Source of the DNA: Rhodobacter sp. SY28-1
Lineage (GTDB): Bacteria; Pseudomonadota; Alphaproteobacteria; Rhodobacterales; Rhodobacteraceae
Direction of reading: 5' to 3'
Assembly (NCBI RefSeq): GCF_005222785.1
Contig: NZ_STGH01000002.1
Coordinates: forward strand, 496,001 to 560,000
Length of the DNA stretch: 64,000 bases
In this document: positions 25,805-34,537 of the stretch, piece by piece
Position numbering within the stretch: the stretch's first letter is position 1
How the letters are laid out: the number at the start of each line of letters is the position of its first letter
Notes under the pieces: generated by a model
Databases searched by the model: none
Seen by the model: the letters and a program-made list of their open reading frames with translations, nothing else
What the model was told of the DNA's origin: nothing
Position numbers and translations under genes: made by a program

Positions 25805-26683
25805 TCAGGCCAGGAAATGCCGCACTTCGCGCGACTGCGTTTCCAGCGACCGGCGCATCTTGGCGAAGGCGGCGGCTTCCAACTGGCGGACCCGCTCTTT
25901 CGACAGACCCAGTTCCTCGCCGAGCGATTCCAGCGTCCGTCCCTCGTCCTTCAGCTTGCGTTCGGCGACGATGTAGCGTTCCCGCGCATTCAGGCCCTGC
26001 ATCGCCTTGACCAGCCAGCCGCGAAGGCGTTCGCCGTCATGGGCGGTCTCGACGGCTTCGTCGGCCTGCACGCCGTCATCTTCCAGCGCGTCGATCCACT
26101 CGCGCCCGTCCTCGTCGGACGACTGGGTCGCGTTCAGCGAATAGTCCGACCCTGAAAGCCGACCTTCCATCATCTCGACATCGGCAACCGGCACGCCGAT
26201 GTCGGCTGCCACCATCTGGCGCAGCTGATGCTGGTCCAGCACCTCGCCGCGCTGCGAGGCCTCACGCTCCAGCTTGGCCTGCACCCGGCGCAGGTTGAAA
26301 AAGAGGGCCTTCTGGCTGGAGGTCGATCCCGTCCGCACCATCGACCAGTTGCGCATGACGTAGTCCTGGATCGAGGCCTTGATCCACCAGACGGCATAGG
26401 TGGAAAACCGCACACCGCGGTCGGGGTCGAACTTGTCGGCGGCCTTCATCAGTCCAAGGCTTGCCTCCTGGATCAGGTCGTTCATCGGCGCGCCATAGCG
26501 GCGGAACTTCGCGGCCATCGAAATCGCCAGGCGCATGTAAGCGGTGATCAGCCGGTGCAGCGCGCGTTCGTCGCGGAAGTCGCGCCAGGCCCTGGCCAGA
26601 CGCACTTCGGTTTCGGCATCAAGAAGCTCTGCCTTCATCGCTTGGCGCGACATGCTGAGGTCGGTATATCCGTCAAGTGCCAT
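25805..26683 (-). CDS. rpoH: RNA polymerase sigma-32 factor, RpoHII type
   Basis: A 292-aa sigma factor. Region 2 is plain (RLAISMAAKFRRYGAPMNDLIQEASLGLMKAADKFDPDRGVRFSTYAVWWIKASIQDYVMRNW), the RpoH box region has SMVRTGSTSSQKALFFNLRR, and region 4 has RTLESLGEELGLSKERVRQLEAAAFAKMRR. The start ATG 26683 has GGAGGTG upstream. Details (RTGSTSSQKALFF, SGSDYSLNATQSSDEDGREW) fit the second alphaproteobacterial RpoH, which serves singlet-oxygen and oxidative stress, rather than the main heat-shock RpoHI. That subtype call is from memory of the family. Confidence 0.9.
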   Translation of the reverse strand: MALDGYTDLSMSRQAMKAELLDAETEVRLARAWRDFRDERALHRLITAYMRLAISMAAKFRRYGAPMNDLIQEASLGLMKAADKFDPDRGVRFSTYAVWWIKASIQDYVMRNWSMVRTGSTSSQKALFFNLRRVQAKLEREASQRGEVLDQHQLRQMVAADIGVPVADVEMMEGRLSGSDYSLNATQSSDEDGREWIDALEDDGVQADEAVETAHDGERLRGWLVKAMQGLNARERYIVAERKLKDEGRTLESLGEELGLSKERVRQLEAAAFAKMRRSLETQSREVRHFLA

Positions 26684-26747
26684 GGCCACCTCCTGATCCT
26701 GTCGTGGCGCTTTCGCCTGTTCTTTGCCTTTCATACGGAGCCAACCC

Positions 26748-27278
26748 GTGACCGGATCACTCCCGCCCCTCACTTTGGTCATCGGCGGCGCCCGATCGGG
26801 AAAATCCCGCTTTGCAGAAGGGCTTGTGACCGCCTCTGGCCGCCGCAGACGGTACATCGCCACCGCCGAGGCCTGGGATGACGAGATGCGCGACCGCATC
26901 GCCCAGCATCAGCGCGACCGTGCCGGGGACTGGATCACGGTCGAGGCGCCGCTGGACCTGCCCGCCGCCCTGTCCGCAGCAAAGGCCGGGGAAACCGTCC
27001 TGATCGACTGCGCGACGCTCTGGCTGACCAACCACCTGCTGGCCGACCATGATCTTCCGGCCCAGACCGAAGGCCTGGTCACTGCGATTGCCACCTGTCC
27101 CGCTCCGGTCGTCATCGTCTCCAACGAGACCGGTTGGGGAATCGTTCCGGAAAATGCACTCGCCCGGCGGTTTCGCGACGAACAGGGCCGCCTGAACCAA
27201 AGGCTGGCGCATGAGGCCGGGCTGGTCGTGACGGTCATCGCGGGCCTGCCCCTGGTGCTGAAGGGCCGGCTGCCGTGA
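26748..27278 (+). CDS. cobU: Bifunctional adenosylcobinamide kinase/adenosylcobinamide-phosphate guanylyltransferase
   Basis: A 176-aa enzyme of the cobalamin nucleotide-loop assembly (CobP in Pseudomonas-type nomenclature). The P-loop VIGGARSGKSRFAEG, RYIATAEAWDDEMRDRIAQHQRDR with the guanylylated His, and IVSNETGWGIVPENALARRFRDEQGRLNQRLA are diagnostic. I choose GTG 26748 (CGGAG upstream) over TTG 26724. Its stop overlaps the GTG start of the phosphatase gene, which fits a joint role in B12 metabolism. No cobalamin riboswitch was seen upstream. Confidence 0.93.
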   Translation: MTGSLPPLTLVIGGARSGKSRFAEGLVTASGRRRRYIATAEAWDDEMRDRIAQHQRDRAGDWITVEAPLDLPAALSAAKAGETVLIDCATLWLTNHLLADHDLPAQTEGLVTAIATCPAPVVIVSNETGWGIVPENALARRFRDEQGRLNQRLAHEAGLVVTVIAGLPLVLKGRLP

Positions 27279-27841
27279 CGCGGTTCTGGCTGGTCCGCCA
27301 TGGACCCACCCATGCCAAGACGATGGTTGGCTGGACCGACTTACCCGCCGACCTGTCCGACACCGCCGCCCTCCAGCGGCTGTCCACCCACCTGCCCGCA
27401 GGCGCCCCGGTGATCTCCTCCGATCTTTCGCGCGCCATCGCCACCGCCGACGCGCTTGGCCCCCGGCCCCGCCTGCCGCACGACCCCGCCCTGCGCGAGA
27501 TTCATTTCGGCAAATGGGAAACTCGCAGCTTCGCCGAGATCGAGGCCGAAAGCCCGGACCTGATCCGCGCTTTCTGGGACCAGCCGGGAGAGGTTCGACC
27601 GCCCGGCGGCGAAAGCTGGAACGAGGTAACCGCACGAACCTGGTCCGCTCTCGATCGCCTTCGGGGCACCGCACCCGACATCATTGTCGTTGCCCATTTC
27701 GGCCCGATCCTGGCAGCGCTGCAACGCGCCGAGGACCTGAACGCCGAGCAGGCCTTCGCCCATCGCATCGACAACCTTTCCGTCACCTGCCTGACCTACG
27801 GCCCCCCGCCCAGGGTCTTTGCGATCAATCACCGTCCGTGA
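27275..27841 (+). CDS. Histidine phosphatase family protein, possible alpha-ribazole phosphatase
   Basis: A 188-aa phosphoglycerate-mutase-like phosphatase. FWLVRHGPTHAK gives the catalytic RHG, SSDLSRAIATADAL the second Arg, LREIHFGKWE the Glu, and VVAHFGPILAAL the second His. Overlap with cobU (GTGA) suggests it is CobC, removing the 5' phosphate of alpha-ribazole phosphate. The family is certain; the substrate is inferred from the neighbour. Confidence 0.82.
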   Translation: MTRFWLVRHGPTHAKTMVGWTDLPADLSDTAALQRLSTHLPAGAPVISSDLSRAIATADALGPRPRLPHDPALREIHFGKWETRSFAEIEAESPDLIRAFWDQPGEVRPPGGESWNEVTARTWSALDRLRGTAPDIIVVAHFGPILAALQRAEDLNAEQAFAHRIDNLSVTCLTYGPPPRVFAINHRP

Positions 27842-27914
27842 TGAATCAGGCCACGAATCTTCGTTTTCCTTTGCCGCGCGCGCACGGTTCAATGTCCGAG
27901 AAAGGACAACAAAC

Positions 27915-28787
27915 ATGACCTATGAACTCGTGATCGGCGACCGCGCCTATTCCAGCTGGTCCTTGCGCGGCTGGCTTCTGTTCGACGCCTTCGGCTTGCC
28001 CGTCAAAACCCATTCCGCCCGGCTCTACACCGACGAATTACCGAACATGCTGAAGGACTACTTCCCCGCGAAGACCGCGCCCACGATGCGGACGCCCGAA
28101 GGGTCTGTCGTTCCCGAAACCATCGCCATCGCCGAGGAACTGGCCACCCGCCACCCGGAGGCCGGCATCTGGCCCACTGACCCCCACGCCCGCGCCACTG
28201 CCCGGGTGCTGGCGGCGGAAATGCACGCGGGCTTCACCGCCTTGCGGTCCTACTGCCCGATGAACCTGCGGGTCAGCTACACCGATTGCCAGCCTCCGGA
28301 CGAGGTCCTTGCCGACCTCCGTCGCCTGGAAACCCTCTGGTCCTGGGCACGAGAGACCACGAAATCCACCACCCCCTGGCTCTGCGGCGCCTACTCCGCG
28401 GCGGATGCCTTCTTTGCCCCCGTCGCCACGCGGATCGCCACCTACAATCTGCCGGTCAACGCCGACGCGATGCTCTACGTCAACGCTCACCTGTCGCACC
28501 CCAGCTTCCGCCGCTGGCGCGCGATGGGCATGATCGACGGCGCCGATCAGGACTTCTACCGTCGCGACTATCCCCGCCGCGACTGGCCCGGCCCGGTGCC
28601 TCTGCCCGCCAAGGCGGTCGACTGCGCCGACACCGTGAACCAGGCCTGCCCCTATTCCGGCAAGCCCGTCACCCATGCGCTGGAGCTTTACGGACGCCGC
28701 TTCGGCTTCTGCAATGCCTTCTGCCGCGACAAGACCCTCGCCGATGCCGAGGCCTGGCCGAAGTTCATGGCGCTTTACCATTCGTAA
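27915..28787 (+). CDS. Glutathione S-transferase with C-terminal TRASH-like Cys motif
   Basis: A 290-aa protein. An N-terminal thioredoxin-fold GST domain (YELVIGDRAYSSWSLRGWLLFDAFGLPVK; MRTPEGSVVPETIAIAEEL) and a helical C-terminal GST domain (to about residue 235) are followed by an extra tail. In that tail Cys245, Cys266 and Cys270 have spacing C-x20-C-x3-C, matching the TRASH metal-binding pattern (C-x19-22-C-x3-C). AAAGGA precedes the ATG 27915. It may couple glutathione chemistry to metal binding, but no metal gene is adjacent. Confidence 0.85.
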   Translation: MTYELVIGDRAYSSWSLRGWLLFDAFGLPVKTHSARLYTDELPNMLKDYFPAKTAPTMRTPEGSVVPETIAIAEELATRHPEAGIWPTDPHARATARVLAAEMHAGFTALRSYCPMNLRVSYTDCQPPDEVLADLRRLETLWSWARETTKSTTPWLCGAYSAADAFFAPVATRIATYNLPVNADAMLYVNAHLSHPSFRRWRAMGMIDGADQDFYRRDYPRRDWPGPVPLPAKAVDCADTVNQACPYSGKPVTHALELYGRRFGFCNAFCRDKTLADAEAWPKFMALYHS

Positions 28788-28871
28788 ACCATTCCGCCCT
28801 ACCCGTTAACCAAGGTGAATCGGGTGGGGCGCATGGGTCGGGCGAAACCAGAAAAGATCATTTCCCGTCTG

Positions 28872-28890
28872 CAAATATCCCCGCCGGAGG
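28872..28890 (+). repeat. Dispersed intergenic repeat, CAAATATCCCCGCCGGAGG copy
   Basis: The cleanest copy of the dispersed motif in the window, lying between the GST and comM genes. It is followed within 50 bp by GAGACAAAAGGCTTGCGCG, which also follows the 18121 copy in the form GAGACAAAGGACTTGCGCG, so the shared unit is longer than the core. Confidence 0.6.
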
Positions 28891-28996
28891 CCCTTGGCCC
28901 GAGCCGGTTGCGCGTCCTTCATGCGCAGAGGCGAGACAAAAGGCTTGCGCGGCACGCGCTCCTATTCACCACCGCCCCGACCCTTGGAACGCTGGA

Positions 28997-30514
28997 ATGA
29001 CCGCGCGCGCTTTCACAGTCGCCTTCGAAGGCGTCGAGGCCCGCCTGGTCGAGGTGCAATGCGCCGTCTCGCCTGGCTCGCCCTCCTTCACCCTGGTGGG
29101 CCTCCCCGACAAGGCAGTGACCGAGGCCAAGGAACGCGTCCGCGCCGCCCTGCAGGCGCTGTCCATCGCCCTTCCCGCCAAGCGGATCACCGTCAACCTC
29201 TCGCCCGCCGACCTGCCGAAGGAGGGTTCGCATTTCGACCTGCCCATCGCCGTCGCCCTTCTCGCCGCGCTGGACATCATCCCGCGCGAGGATATCGAAG
29301 GCACGGTCGCCCTGGGCGAACTGTCACTCGACGGCCGACTGATCGCCGTTGCTGGCGCCCTACCAGCCGCGATGGCCGCCGCAGTGGAGGACCGCGGTCT
29401 CCTCTGCCCTAAGGCCTGCGGGGCCGAGGCGGCCTGGGTCGGCGCGACCACAGTCCTTGCCGCCGCCTCGCTGGAAGAGGTGTTGCACCATTACACCGGC
29501 CGCACGCCCCTGATCCCCGCCGAAGCGGGCGAGGTTACCCGCACCGCCACCCCGCGCGATTTCCGCGAGGTGAAGGGCCAGGAACGCGCCAAGCGCGCTC
29601 TGGAAATTGCCGCCGCCGGCCGGCACCACCTGTTCATGGTCGGCACCCCCGGCAGCGGCAAATCGATGCTCGCCGCCCGCCTGCCCGGCATCCTGCCGCC
29701 GCTCTCGGCGCCCGAGGCGCTGGAGACGTCGATGATCCACTCCCTTGCCGGGCTTCTGACCGAAGGCGGCATCTCGCGCGACCGGCCTTTCCGCGAACCG
29801 CACCACACTGCCTCCATGGCCGCCATCGTCGGCGGTGGGCGGGGCGCGAAACCGGGCGAGATCTCTCTCGCCCACAACGGCGTCCTCTTCCTTGACGAAT
29901 TCCCCGAGTTTCCCCGCACCGTCCTCGACACCCTGCGCCAGCCGATCGAGACCGGGACCGTGATGGTCGCCCGCGCCAATGCCCATATCCGCTATCCGTG
30001 CCGCTTCCTGCTGATCGCCGCCGCCAACCCCTGCAAATGCGGCTACCTGTCGGACCCGAACCGCGCCTGCGGCCGCGCACCGTTTTGCGGCGAGGACTAC
30101 CTTGGTCGCATCTCGGGCCCCCTGATCGACCGCTTCGACCTGCGCGTCGAGGTCCCGCCCGTCGCCTTTGCCGACCTGGACCTGCCCTCGTCCGGCGAAA
30201 GCTCGGCCACCATCGCCGCCCGCGTTGCCGACGCCCGGGACCGCCAGTCCGCCCGGTTCGCTGACGCGCCCGGCCTGCGGGTCAATGCCGACCTGGACGG
30301 CGCCGCGCTGGAAGACCACGCCGCCCCCGACAGCGAGGGCAAGGAGCTGATCAGCCGCGTCGCCGAACGTATGGGACTATCGGCGCGCGGCTATCATCGC
30401 GTCCTTCGCGTCGCACGCACCATCGCCGATCTCGACGCCAGCCCCACCGTCCGCAAACCCCATATCGCCGAAGCCATCAGCTTCCGCCTGTCGACAACCG
30501 TGGGCGGCCTTTAG
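28997..30514 (+). CDS. comM: YifB/ComM-family Mg-chelatase-like AAA+ ATPase
   Basis: A 505-aa AAA+ protein. The N-terminal Lon-type domain (FEGVEARLVEVQCAVSPGSPSFTLVGLPDKAV) is followed by the AAA+ core with Walker A GTPGSGKSMLAARLPGILPP, Walker B NGVLFLDEFPEF, the NPCKCGY zinc-like cysteines, and the C-terminal helical domain ARGYHRVLRVARTIADLD. ComM drives branch migration during integration of incoming DNA in natural transformation. I place the start at ATG 28997; the frame is open much further upstream but overlaps the GST gene and the repeat. Confidence 0.93.
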   Translation: MTARAFTVAFEGVEARLVEVQCAVSPGSPSFTLVGLPDKAVTEAKERVRAALQALSIALPAKRITVNLSPADLPKEGSHFDLPIAVALLAALDIIPREDIEGTVALGELSLDGRLIAVAGALPAAMAAAVEDRGLLCPKACGAEAAWVGATTVLAAASLEEVLHHYTGRTPLIPAEAGEVTRTATPRDFREVKGQERAKRALEIAAAGRHHLFMVGTPGSGKSMLAARLPGILPPLSAPEALETSMIHSLAGLLTEGGISRDRPFREPHHTASMAAIVGGGRGAKPGEISLAHNGVLFLDEFPEFPRTVLDTLRQPIETGTVMVARANAHIRYPCRFLLIAAANPCKCGYLSDPNRACGRAPFCGEDYLGRISGPLIDRFDLRVEVPPVAFADLDLPSSGESSATIAARVADARDRQSARFADAPGLRVNADLDGAALEDHAAPDSEGKELISRVAERMGLSARGYHRVLRVARTIADLDASPTVRKPHIAEAISFRLSTTVGGL

Positions 30515-30909
30515 CATCCCGGAGAGCGGTGGAAACTTGGCCCTGGAATGGGTGACATGCAGGCTTGGGACACAGGACCTTCTTAGCTTGTGGCAAGGAG
30601 GAAAATTGCCTGAAACTGATCTTATTATTCTGATTTTTTTATATTTTGTCTGATGCTAACTGCTACGATCTTTCTCCGCTCACCTCGACCGCTGAGTCAT
30701 TTGCGGTTGTGCTCCTCGAACGGGTCAACGTGTCGAATGCGACATGCAGAAGTGAGCACATGGCCAAACCAGTCATCGCTTTTGGCCCACTCCGGTCATT
30801 CAACCGGATTGCATGGATAACGATTCCCGCTTGCCGCTTTCGGTTGCGATGCCAGACGAAAGCGCCTTTATGCTGATGGAGTGCACCAACAACAAACCTT
30901 ACGTGAAGC
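30515..30909. other. 395-bp intergenic stretch with an AT-rich core, no gene recognised
   Basis: Convergent tail ends of comM and the GntR gene. Around 30620-30660 the base composition drops sharply (TTATTATTCTGATTTTTTTA), unlike the flanks. A 76-codon frame at 30646-30876 has no ribosome-binding site and an unconvincing composition. The abrupt shift may mark an old insertion boundary. Confidence 0.4.
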
Positions 30910-31614
30910 TCACCCCTGCCCGTGTTCGATCACGGTCCGCAAGCCTTCAAGGGTCGTGTTGTAGTGATCTGCAAGCAACTGACAGGCGCGGTCGGCGTCG
31001 CGGTCGATGACCGCGTTCAGGAGTTCCTGATGTTCGGCCGCAGCACCCTCGCGACGTAGGAGACTTGGGTGCACGTTCATGGAAAGGCTGCGATAGCGCA
31101 CCGCTTGGTCCATCATCGTAGAGCAGAACCCAAGCAGCCAGCTCGATCCGCAGCGGTCGAGCAGTAGCATGTGGAATTCCTTGTGGCGCAGTTCCCATTC
31201 TTCGGACAGCTCACGCCCCGCCTCGGCAGGCAAACGGCGATGGGTCCGGGCGAGACGATGATAGGCAAGGACCAGCTGTTCCTCCCAATCTTCGGTCGCG
31301 TTCAGGATCGCTTCGCGCAAGGCCAGCGTTTCCAGCCAGATCCGGGTCTTGACCAGCTCTTCCAGCGAGGTCATCGAGATTTCGGCCACGAAGAAACCAC
31401 GCTGGCTCTTGCGTTCGACCAGTCCTTCCGACGACAGGCGATTCAGCGCCTCGCGCACCGGCGCCATGCCGATGCCGTAGCGGTCGGAGATTGCCTCGAT
31501 CTGCAGCTTTTCACCGGGGAACAGTTCGCCATTCAGGATGTCGCGGCGGATACGCTCGTGCGCCTGCTCGGAAAGGTTCCGAGAATCGTTCAATGCCTTG
31601 TCAGAGGCATTCAT
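30910..31614 (-). CDS. GntR-family (FadR subfamily) transcriptional regulator
   Basis: A 234-aa regulator. An N-terminal winged helix (EQAHERIRRDILNGELFPGEKLQIEAISDRYGIGMAPVREALNRLSSEGLVE) is followed by an all-helical FCD ligand domain with conserved His residues (RHKEFHMLLLDRCGSSWLLGFC; AEHQELLNAVIDRDADRA). Its ATG overlaps the stop of the ABC permease (TGATG), so it is the last gene of the transporter operon and probably represses it. The effector is likely a carboxylic acid related to the imported substrate. Confidence 0.88.
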   Translation of the reverse strand: MNASDKALNDSRNLSEQAHERIRRDILNGELFPGEKLQIEAISDRYGIGMAPVREALNRLSSEGLVERKSQRGFFVAEISMTSLEELVKTRIWLETLALREAILNATEDWEEQLVLAYHRLARTHRRLPAEAGRELSEEWELRHKEFHMLLLDRCGSSWLLGFCSTMMDQAVRYRSLSMNVHPSLLRREGAAAEHQELLNAVIDRDADRACQLLADHYNTTLEGLRTVIEHGQG

Positions 31615-32474
31615 CAGCCAACTCCACCCGGCCTGTCAGCCTTGTTCCAGAATACCAGACGCTTCTGCACCCAGGCTACCAGAAAGAAAAGGGCCAGGCC
31701 GAGGAGGCTTAGATAAAGGATCAGCGAGAAGACGCGGGGCGTGTCCAGCATGCTGGCGGACTCACGGATGAGCGCGCCAAATCCCTTGCCGCCGCCCAGG
31801 AACTCGCCGGTAATCGCGCCAGCCATCACGCCCACAGCCGCGATCTTCAGTCCGGTAAAAATGTAGGGTAGCCCGGTGGGCAGTTTTAGCCGGATCAGGG
31901 TCTGCCAGCGGCTGGCACCCATCGCCTTGAACAGCATCCGCTCGTTCTCGGAAGCGGCGTAGAAACCGGCGGCGGTCGAGACGATGATCGGGAAAGTGGC
32001 GATGAAGGCGGCAAGCGCCACTTTCGAGGCGATGTCGAAGCCAAGCCAGGCGATGAACAGGGGGGCGAAGGCGACCTTCGGCATGGTGTCGATGGCGACG
32101 AGATAAGGCATCACGGCGCGTTCGCCAAACTTGGTTTCGCCGACCAGAACGCCCAGTGAGAAGCCGGCGCTCGCGGCGATCAGGAAGGCCCAGAATACCG
32201 TGCGGGTCGTGGTCCAGAGCGCCTCCAGCATGTAGCCGCCGGTCAGAAGGTTCTTTCCGACGAAGATCAGATCATCCAGAGTCTCGCCGGGCGATGGCAG
32301 GATGATGGGCGAGACCCAGCCCATTCGCGCGGTCGCAAGGTCCCAGATGCCGATGACAATGACCGCCAGTGCAAGCATCGCCAGCCAACGCGGGATGCGG
32401 TCGATGAGCGCGACGTGCTCGACCCAGACCGTGTCCTGGTTCGGATCGACGATAAGTTCCGGCTTGGCAGTCAT
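31614..32474 (-). CDS. ABC transporter permease, nitrate/sulfonate/taurine (SsuC/TauC) type
   Basis: A 286-aa permease with about six membrane helices. The family pattern includes WTTTRTVFWAFLIAASAGFSLGVLVGE, the conserved AFAPLFIAWLGFDIASKVALAAFIATFPIIVSTAAGF, and the ATPase-contact loop AMGASRWQTLIRLKLPTGLPYIFTGLKIA. It overlaps the ATPase gene by 4 bp. Together with the ATPase and the binding protein it forms a complete importer whose substrate is probably an aromatic, pyrimidine or sulfonated acid. Confidence 0.9.
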   Translation of the reverse strand: MTAKPELIVDPNQDTVWVEHVALIDRIPRWLAMLALAVIVIGIWDLATARMGWVSPIILPSPGETLDDLIFVGKNLLTGGYMLEALWTTTRTVFWAFLIAASAGFSLGVLVGETKFGERAVMPYLVAIDTMPKVAFAPLFIAWLGFDIASKVALAAFIATFPIIVSTAAGFYAASENERMLFKAMGASRWQTLIRLKLPTGLPYIFTGLKIAAVGVMAGAITGEFLGGGKGFGALIRESASMLDTPRVFSLILYLSLLGLALFFLVAWVQKRLVFWNKADRPGGVG

Positions 32475-33286
32475 TGGAAGGCCTCCTTGCCCAGAAGGTC
32501 GCGGATATGCGCGACGATCTGGCCGAAGCGGGGGGTGTTGATCATTTCTAGTGTGCGCGGGCGCGGCAGGTCGATGACGATCTCCTCGACGATCCGGCCG
32601 GGGCGCGGTTTCATCACCAGGATGCGGTCGGACAGGATCACCGCCTCGGCCAGCGAATGGGTGACGAGGAAGGCGGTGGACTGCTGCTCGGCGCAGATGC
32701 GTTGCAGTTCCATGTTCATGAAATCGCGGGTCAATTCGTCCAGCGCAGAGAAGGGTTCGTCCAACAAGAGGACGGCAGGGTTGGCGATCAGCATCCGGCA
32801 GATCGAGGCGCGCTGCGCCATGCCGCCGGACAGCTCGCCCGGATAGACATTGGCGAAATCGCCGAGACCGACAAGTTTCAGAAGCTCATGCGCGCGGGGG
32901 ATCGCCGCCTTTGCGGCTGCCCGGCCCTGCCGGATCTCGATTGGCAACACGATGTTCTCGACCGTGGTCTTCCAAGGCAAAAGCGTCGCCTGCTGGAACA
33001 TCATCCCGATGTCGGCGCGTGCGCCGGTAACCGGTTTTCCTTCAAGCACGACTCGGCCTTTAGTGGGTGGCAAGAGCCCCGACATGATCTTGAGAAGTGT
33101 CGATTTACCGCAGCCCGAGGAGCCGACGACCGACACGAACTCGCCCTTGTTGAGGGTCAGGTTCACGTCGGTCAGCGCAGTCAGGTGGTTGCGGGCATAG
33201 GTCTTCGACAGTCTCGCAATCTCGTAGACCGGCCGCGAGACGGCGGCCGGGCTGGCGGTCAAGGGACGGGGCTCTGCCATGCTCAT
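32471..33286 (-). CDS. ABC transporter ATPase, SsuB/TauB type
   Basis: A 271-aa nucleotide-binding subunit. Walker A is VGSSGCGKSTLLKIMSG, the Q-loop is MMFQQATLLPWKTT, the signature is LSGGMAQRASICRML, and Walker B is VLLLDEPFSALDELTRDFMN. LLPWKT is typical of the nitrate/sulfonate/taurine group. The N-terminus begins MSMAEP and a second ATG two codons on is possible. Its start overlaps the binding-protein stop (TGATG). Confidence 0.92.
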   Translation of the reverse strand: MSMAEPRPLTASPAAVSRPVYEIARLSKTYARNHLTALTDVNLTLNKGEFVSVVGSSGCGKSTLLKIMSGLLPPTKGRVVLEGKPVTGARADIGMMFQQATLLPWKTTVENIVLPIEIRQGRAAAKAAIPRAHELLKLVGLGDFANVYPGELSGGMAQRASICRMLIANPAVLLLDEPFSALDELTRDFMNMELQRICAEQQSTAFLVTHSLAEAVILSDRILVMKPRPGRIVEEIVIDLPRPRTLEMINTPRFGQIVAHIRDLLGKEAFQ

Positions 33287-34317
33287 CAGGCGTTCCAGCC
33301 TGCCACGAATTCGTTCGTGTAGACAGCGGCAAGGTCTGGCAGCGCAGCCTCCAGCGCACCCGATGCGACGGCGCTGTCGTGGATCGCCTGCCAGTGCTCT
33401 GGCGGCTGGTAGCCGTAGCCCTGGCCGATGAAGGCATCGGTTGGGGTCATCCGGTTGACGACGCCGTCATAAAGCGAGGGCGCGTAGTCCTGTTCGCCCT
33501 CCTGTGGGTTGCCGGCCGCGCAATGGGCGAGCGCCTTTTCCTTGTTCGCGGGGTCTGTGGCAAACTTCGTGCCCCGCACCAGCGCGCGGCCGAACTTTGG
33601 CGCAAGATCGGGCGTTGCGGCCATCTGGCTTTCCAGCATGGCAATGCCGTTCCCGAAGAACCCGAGATAGGCCTCGGGCGTGATCTCGCGCAGCGTGAGG
33701 CCCCGCGAGGCAAGGATGGCCGCGTCAGACACGGCACCCGCGTAGCTGTTCACCTCGTCGCGCAGGAAGGCCACCGCAGCGGTGCCACCATCCCCCACGG
33801 GAAGGAAGGTATAGTCGGTGCCTTCCGTCATCCCGAGATCAGTCATGATCGCCTTGGTGAAGGACACCTCCGCCCCATCCGCAGTGCCAACGCCGATGAT
33901 CGTGCCCTTTAGATCGGACGGGGTCTGGTAGGAGCTTTCCTCCTTCACCAGCAGCCCGAAGACAGACTTGGGATAGAGGTTGTAGATGAACTTTACGTCC
34001 ACTCCGCGCGAGCGTGCGCCCAGCGTCGGCCCAGGCCCTGGGGCGCCAATCTGTGCCTGGCCGGCCGTCATCGCCTGCAGCACAGCCGACGACCCGTCAA
34101 TTGCTTCAAGCCGCAGGTCGAGACCCTCTTCTGCGAAGTATCCTTCGCCCACGGCGACCCAGTAGGGCAGCCAGGTCAGGGCCGATGGGTTGGGGACGGC
34201 AAAGGTCACCGCCGTCTGCGCCCGGACGATTGCCGGCGCGCCAAGGACAAGGCTTGCCGCCCCGCCCGCCGTCAGAAGTCCGAAGCTCCGACGGCTCAGT
34301 CTGGTCAAGTTCTTCAT
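33286..34317 (-). CDS. ABC transporter substrate-binding protein, NMT1/SsuA type with twin-arginine-like signal
   Basis: A 343-aa periplasmic binding protein. The signal sequence RLSRRSFGLLTAGGAASLVLGAPAIVRA has a twin-arginine motif (SRRSFGLL), suggesting Tat export. The mature part shows ALTWLPYWVAVGEGYFAEEGLDLRLE, the standard NMT1/THI5-like opening, and PSDLKGTIIGVGTADGAEVSFTKAI. The start ATG 34317 has GGGAGG upstream. No TPP riboswitch core is visible ahead of it, so thiamine-precursor uptake is not supported. Confidence 0.88.
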   Translation of the reverse strand: MKNLTRLSRRSFGLLTAGGAASLVLGAPAIVRAQTAVTFAVPNPSALTWLPYWVAVGEGYFAEEGLDLRLEAIDGSSAVLQAMTAGQAQIGAPGPGPTLGARSRGVDVKFIYNLYPKSVFGLLVKEESSYQTPSDLKGTIIGVGTADGAEVSFTKAIMTDLGMTEGTDYTFLPVGDGGTAAVAFLRDEVNSYAGAVSDAAILASRGLTLREITPEAYLGFFGNGIAMLESQMAATPDLAPKFGRALVRGTKFATDPANKEKALAHCAAGNPQEGEQDYAPSLYDGVVNRMTPTDAFIGQGYGYQPPEHWQAIHDSAVASGALEAALPDLAAVYTNEFVAGWNA

Positions 34318-34416
34318 CTGGTTTCCTCCCGATAACCGCAGGCCGCCCGCCCGTTTCCCGTCGCGTGGTCGGTCCTGACTGCAGGCTATACGATTCTTTC
34401 CGGATTGCAAAAAAAT

Positions 34417-34447
34417 ATATGAAACGGCAAGAAACTTCATTTCGTAT
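34417..34447. promoter_or_regulatory. Candidate operator: imperfect inverted repeat between divergent units
   Basis: ATATGAAA (34417-34424) and TTTCGTAT (34440-34447) are near-complements flanking GAAACTTC in an AT-rich stretch between the divergent importer and catabolic operons. It is a plausible GntR regulator site. The prediction rests on symmetry and position only. Confidence 0.3.
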
Positions 34448-34537
34448 CTTGATCTGAAGCGAGAAGCGGGAAATCCTGCGGCCATCGTGACTCGGCAATC
34501 CCCCGGCGCTCGCCCGGCAGAACAGGAGTTTTCCATC

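Noticed and set aside
26684-26748. Cobalamin riboswitch ahead of cobU
   Set aside because: The interval is only 64 bp and shows no B12-box sequence.
30646-30876. A 76-codon plus-strand frame after comM
   Set aside because: No ribosome-binding site, a mixture of unusual residues and no family pattern; it overlaps an abrupt composition shift and reads like decayed DNA.
34318-34537. A TPP riboswitch upstream of the NMT1/THI5-like binding protein
   Set aside because: The conserved CTGAGA and ACCTGA elements are absent, and the partner genes are FAH/RraA/dehydrogenase rather than thiamine genes.
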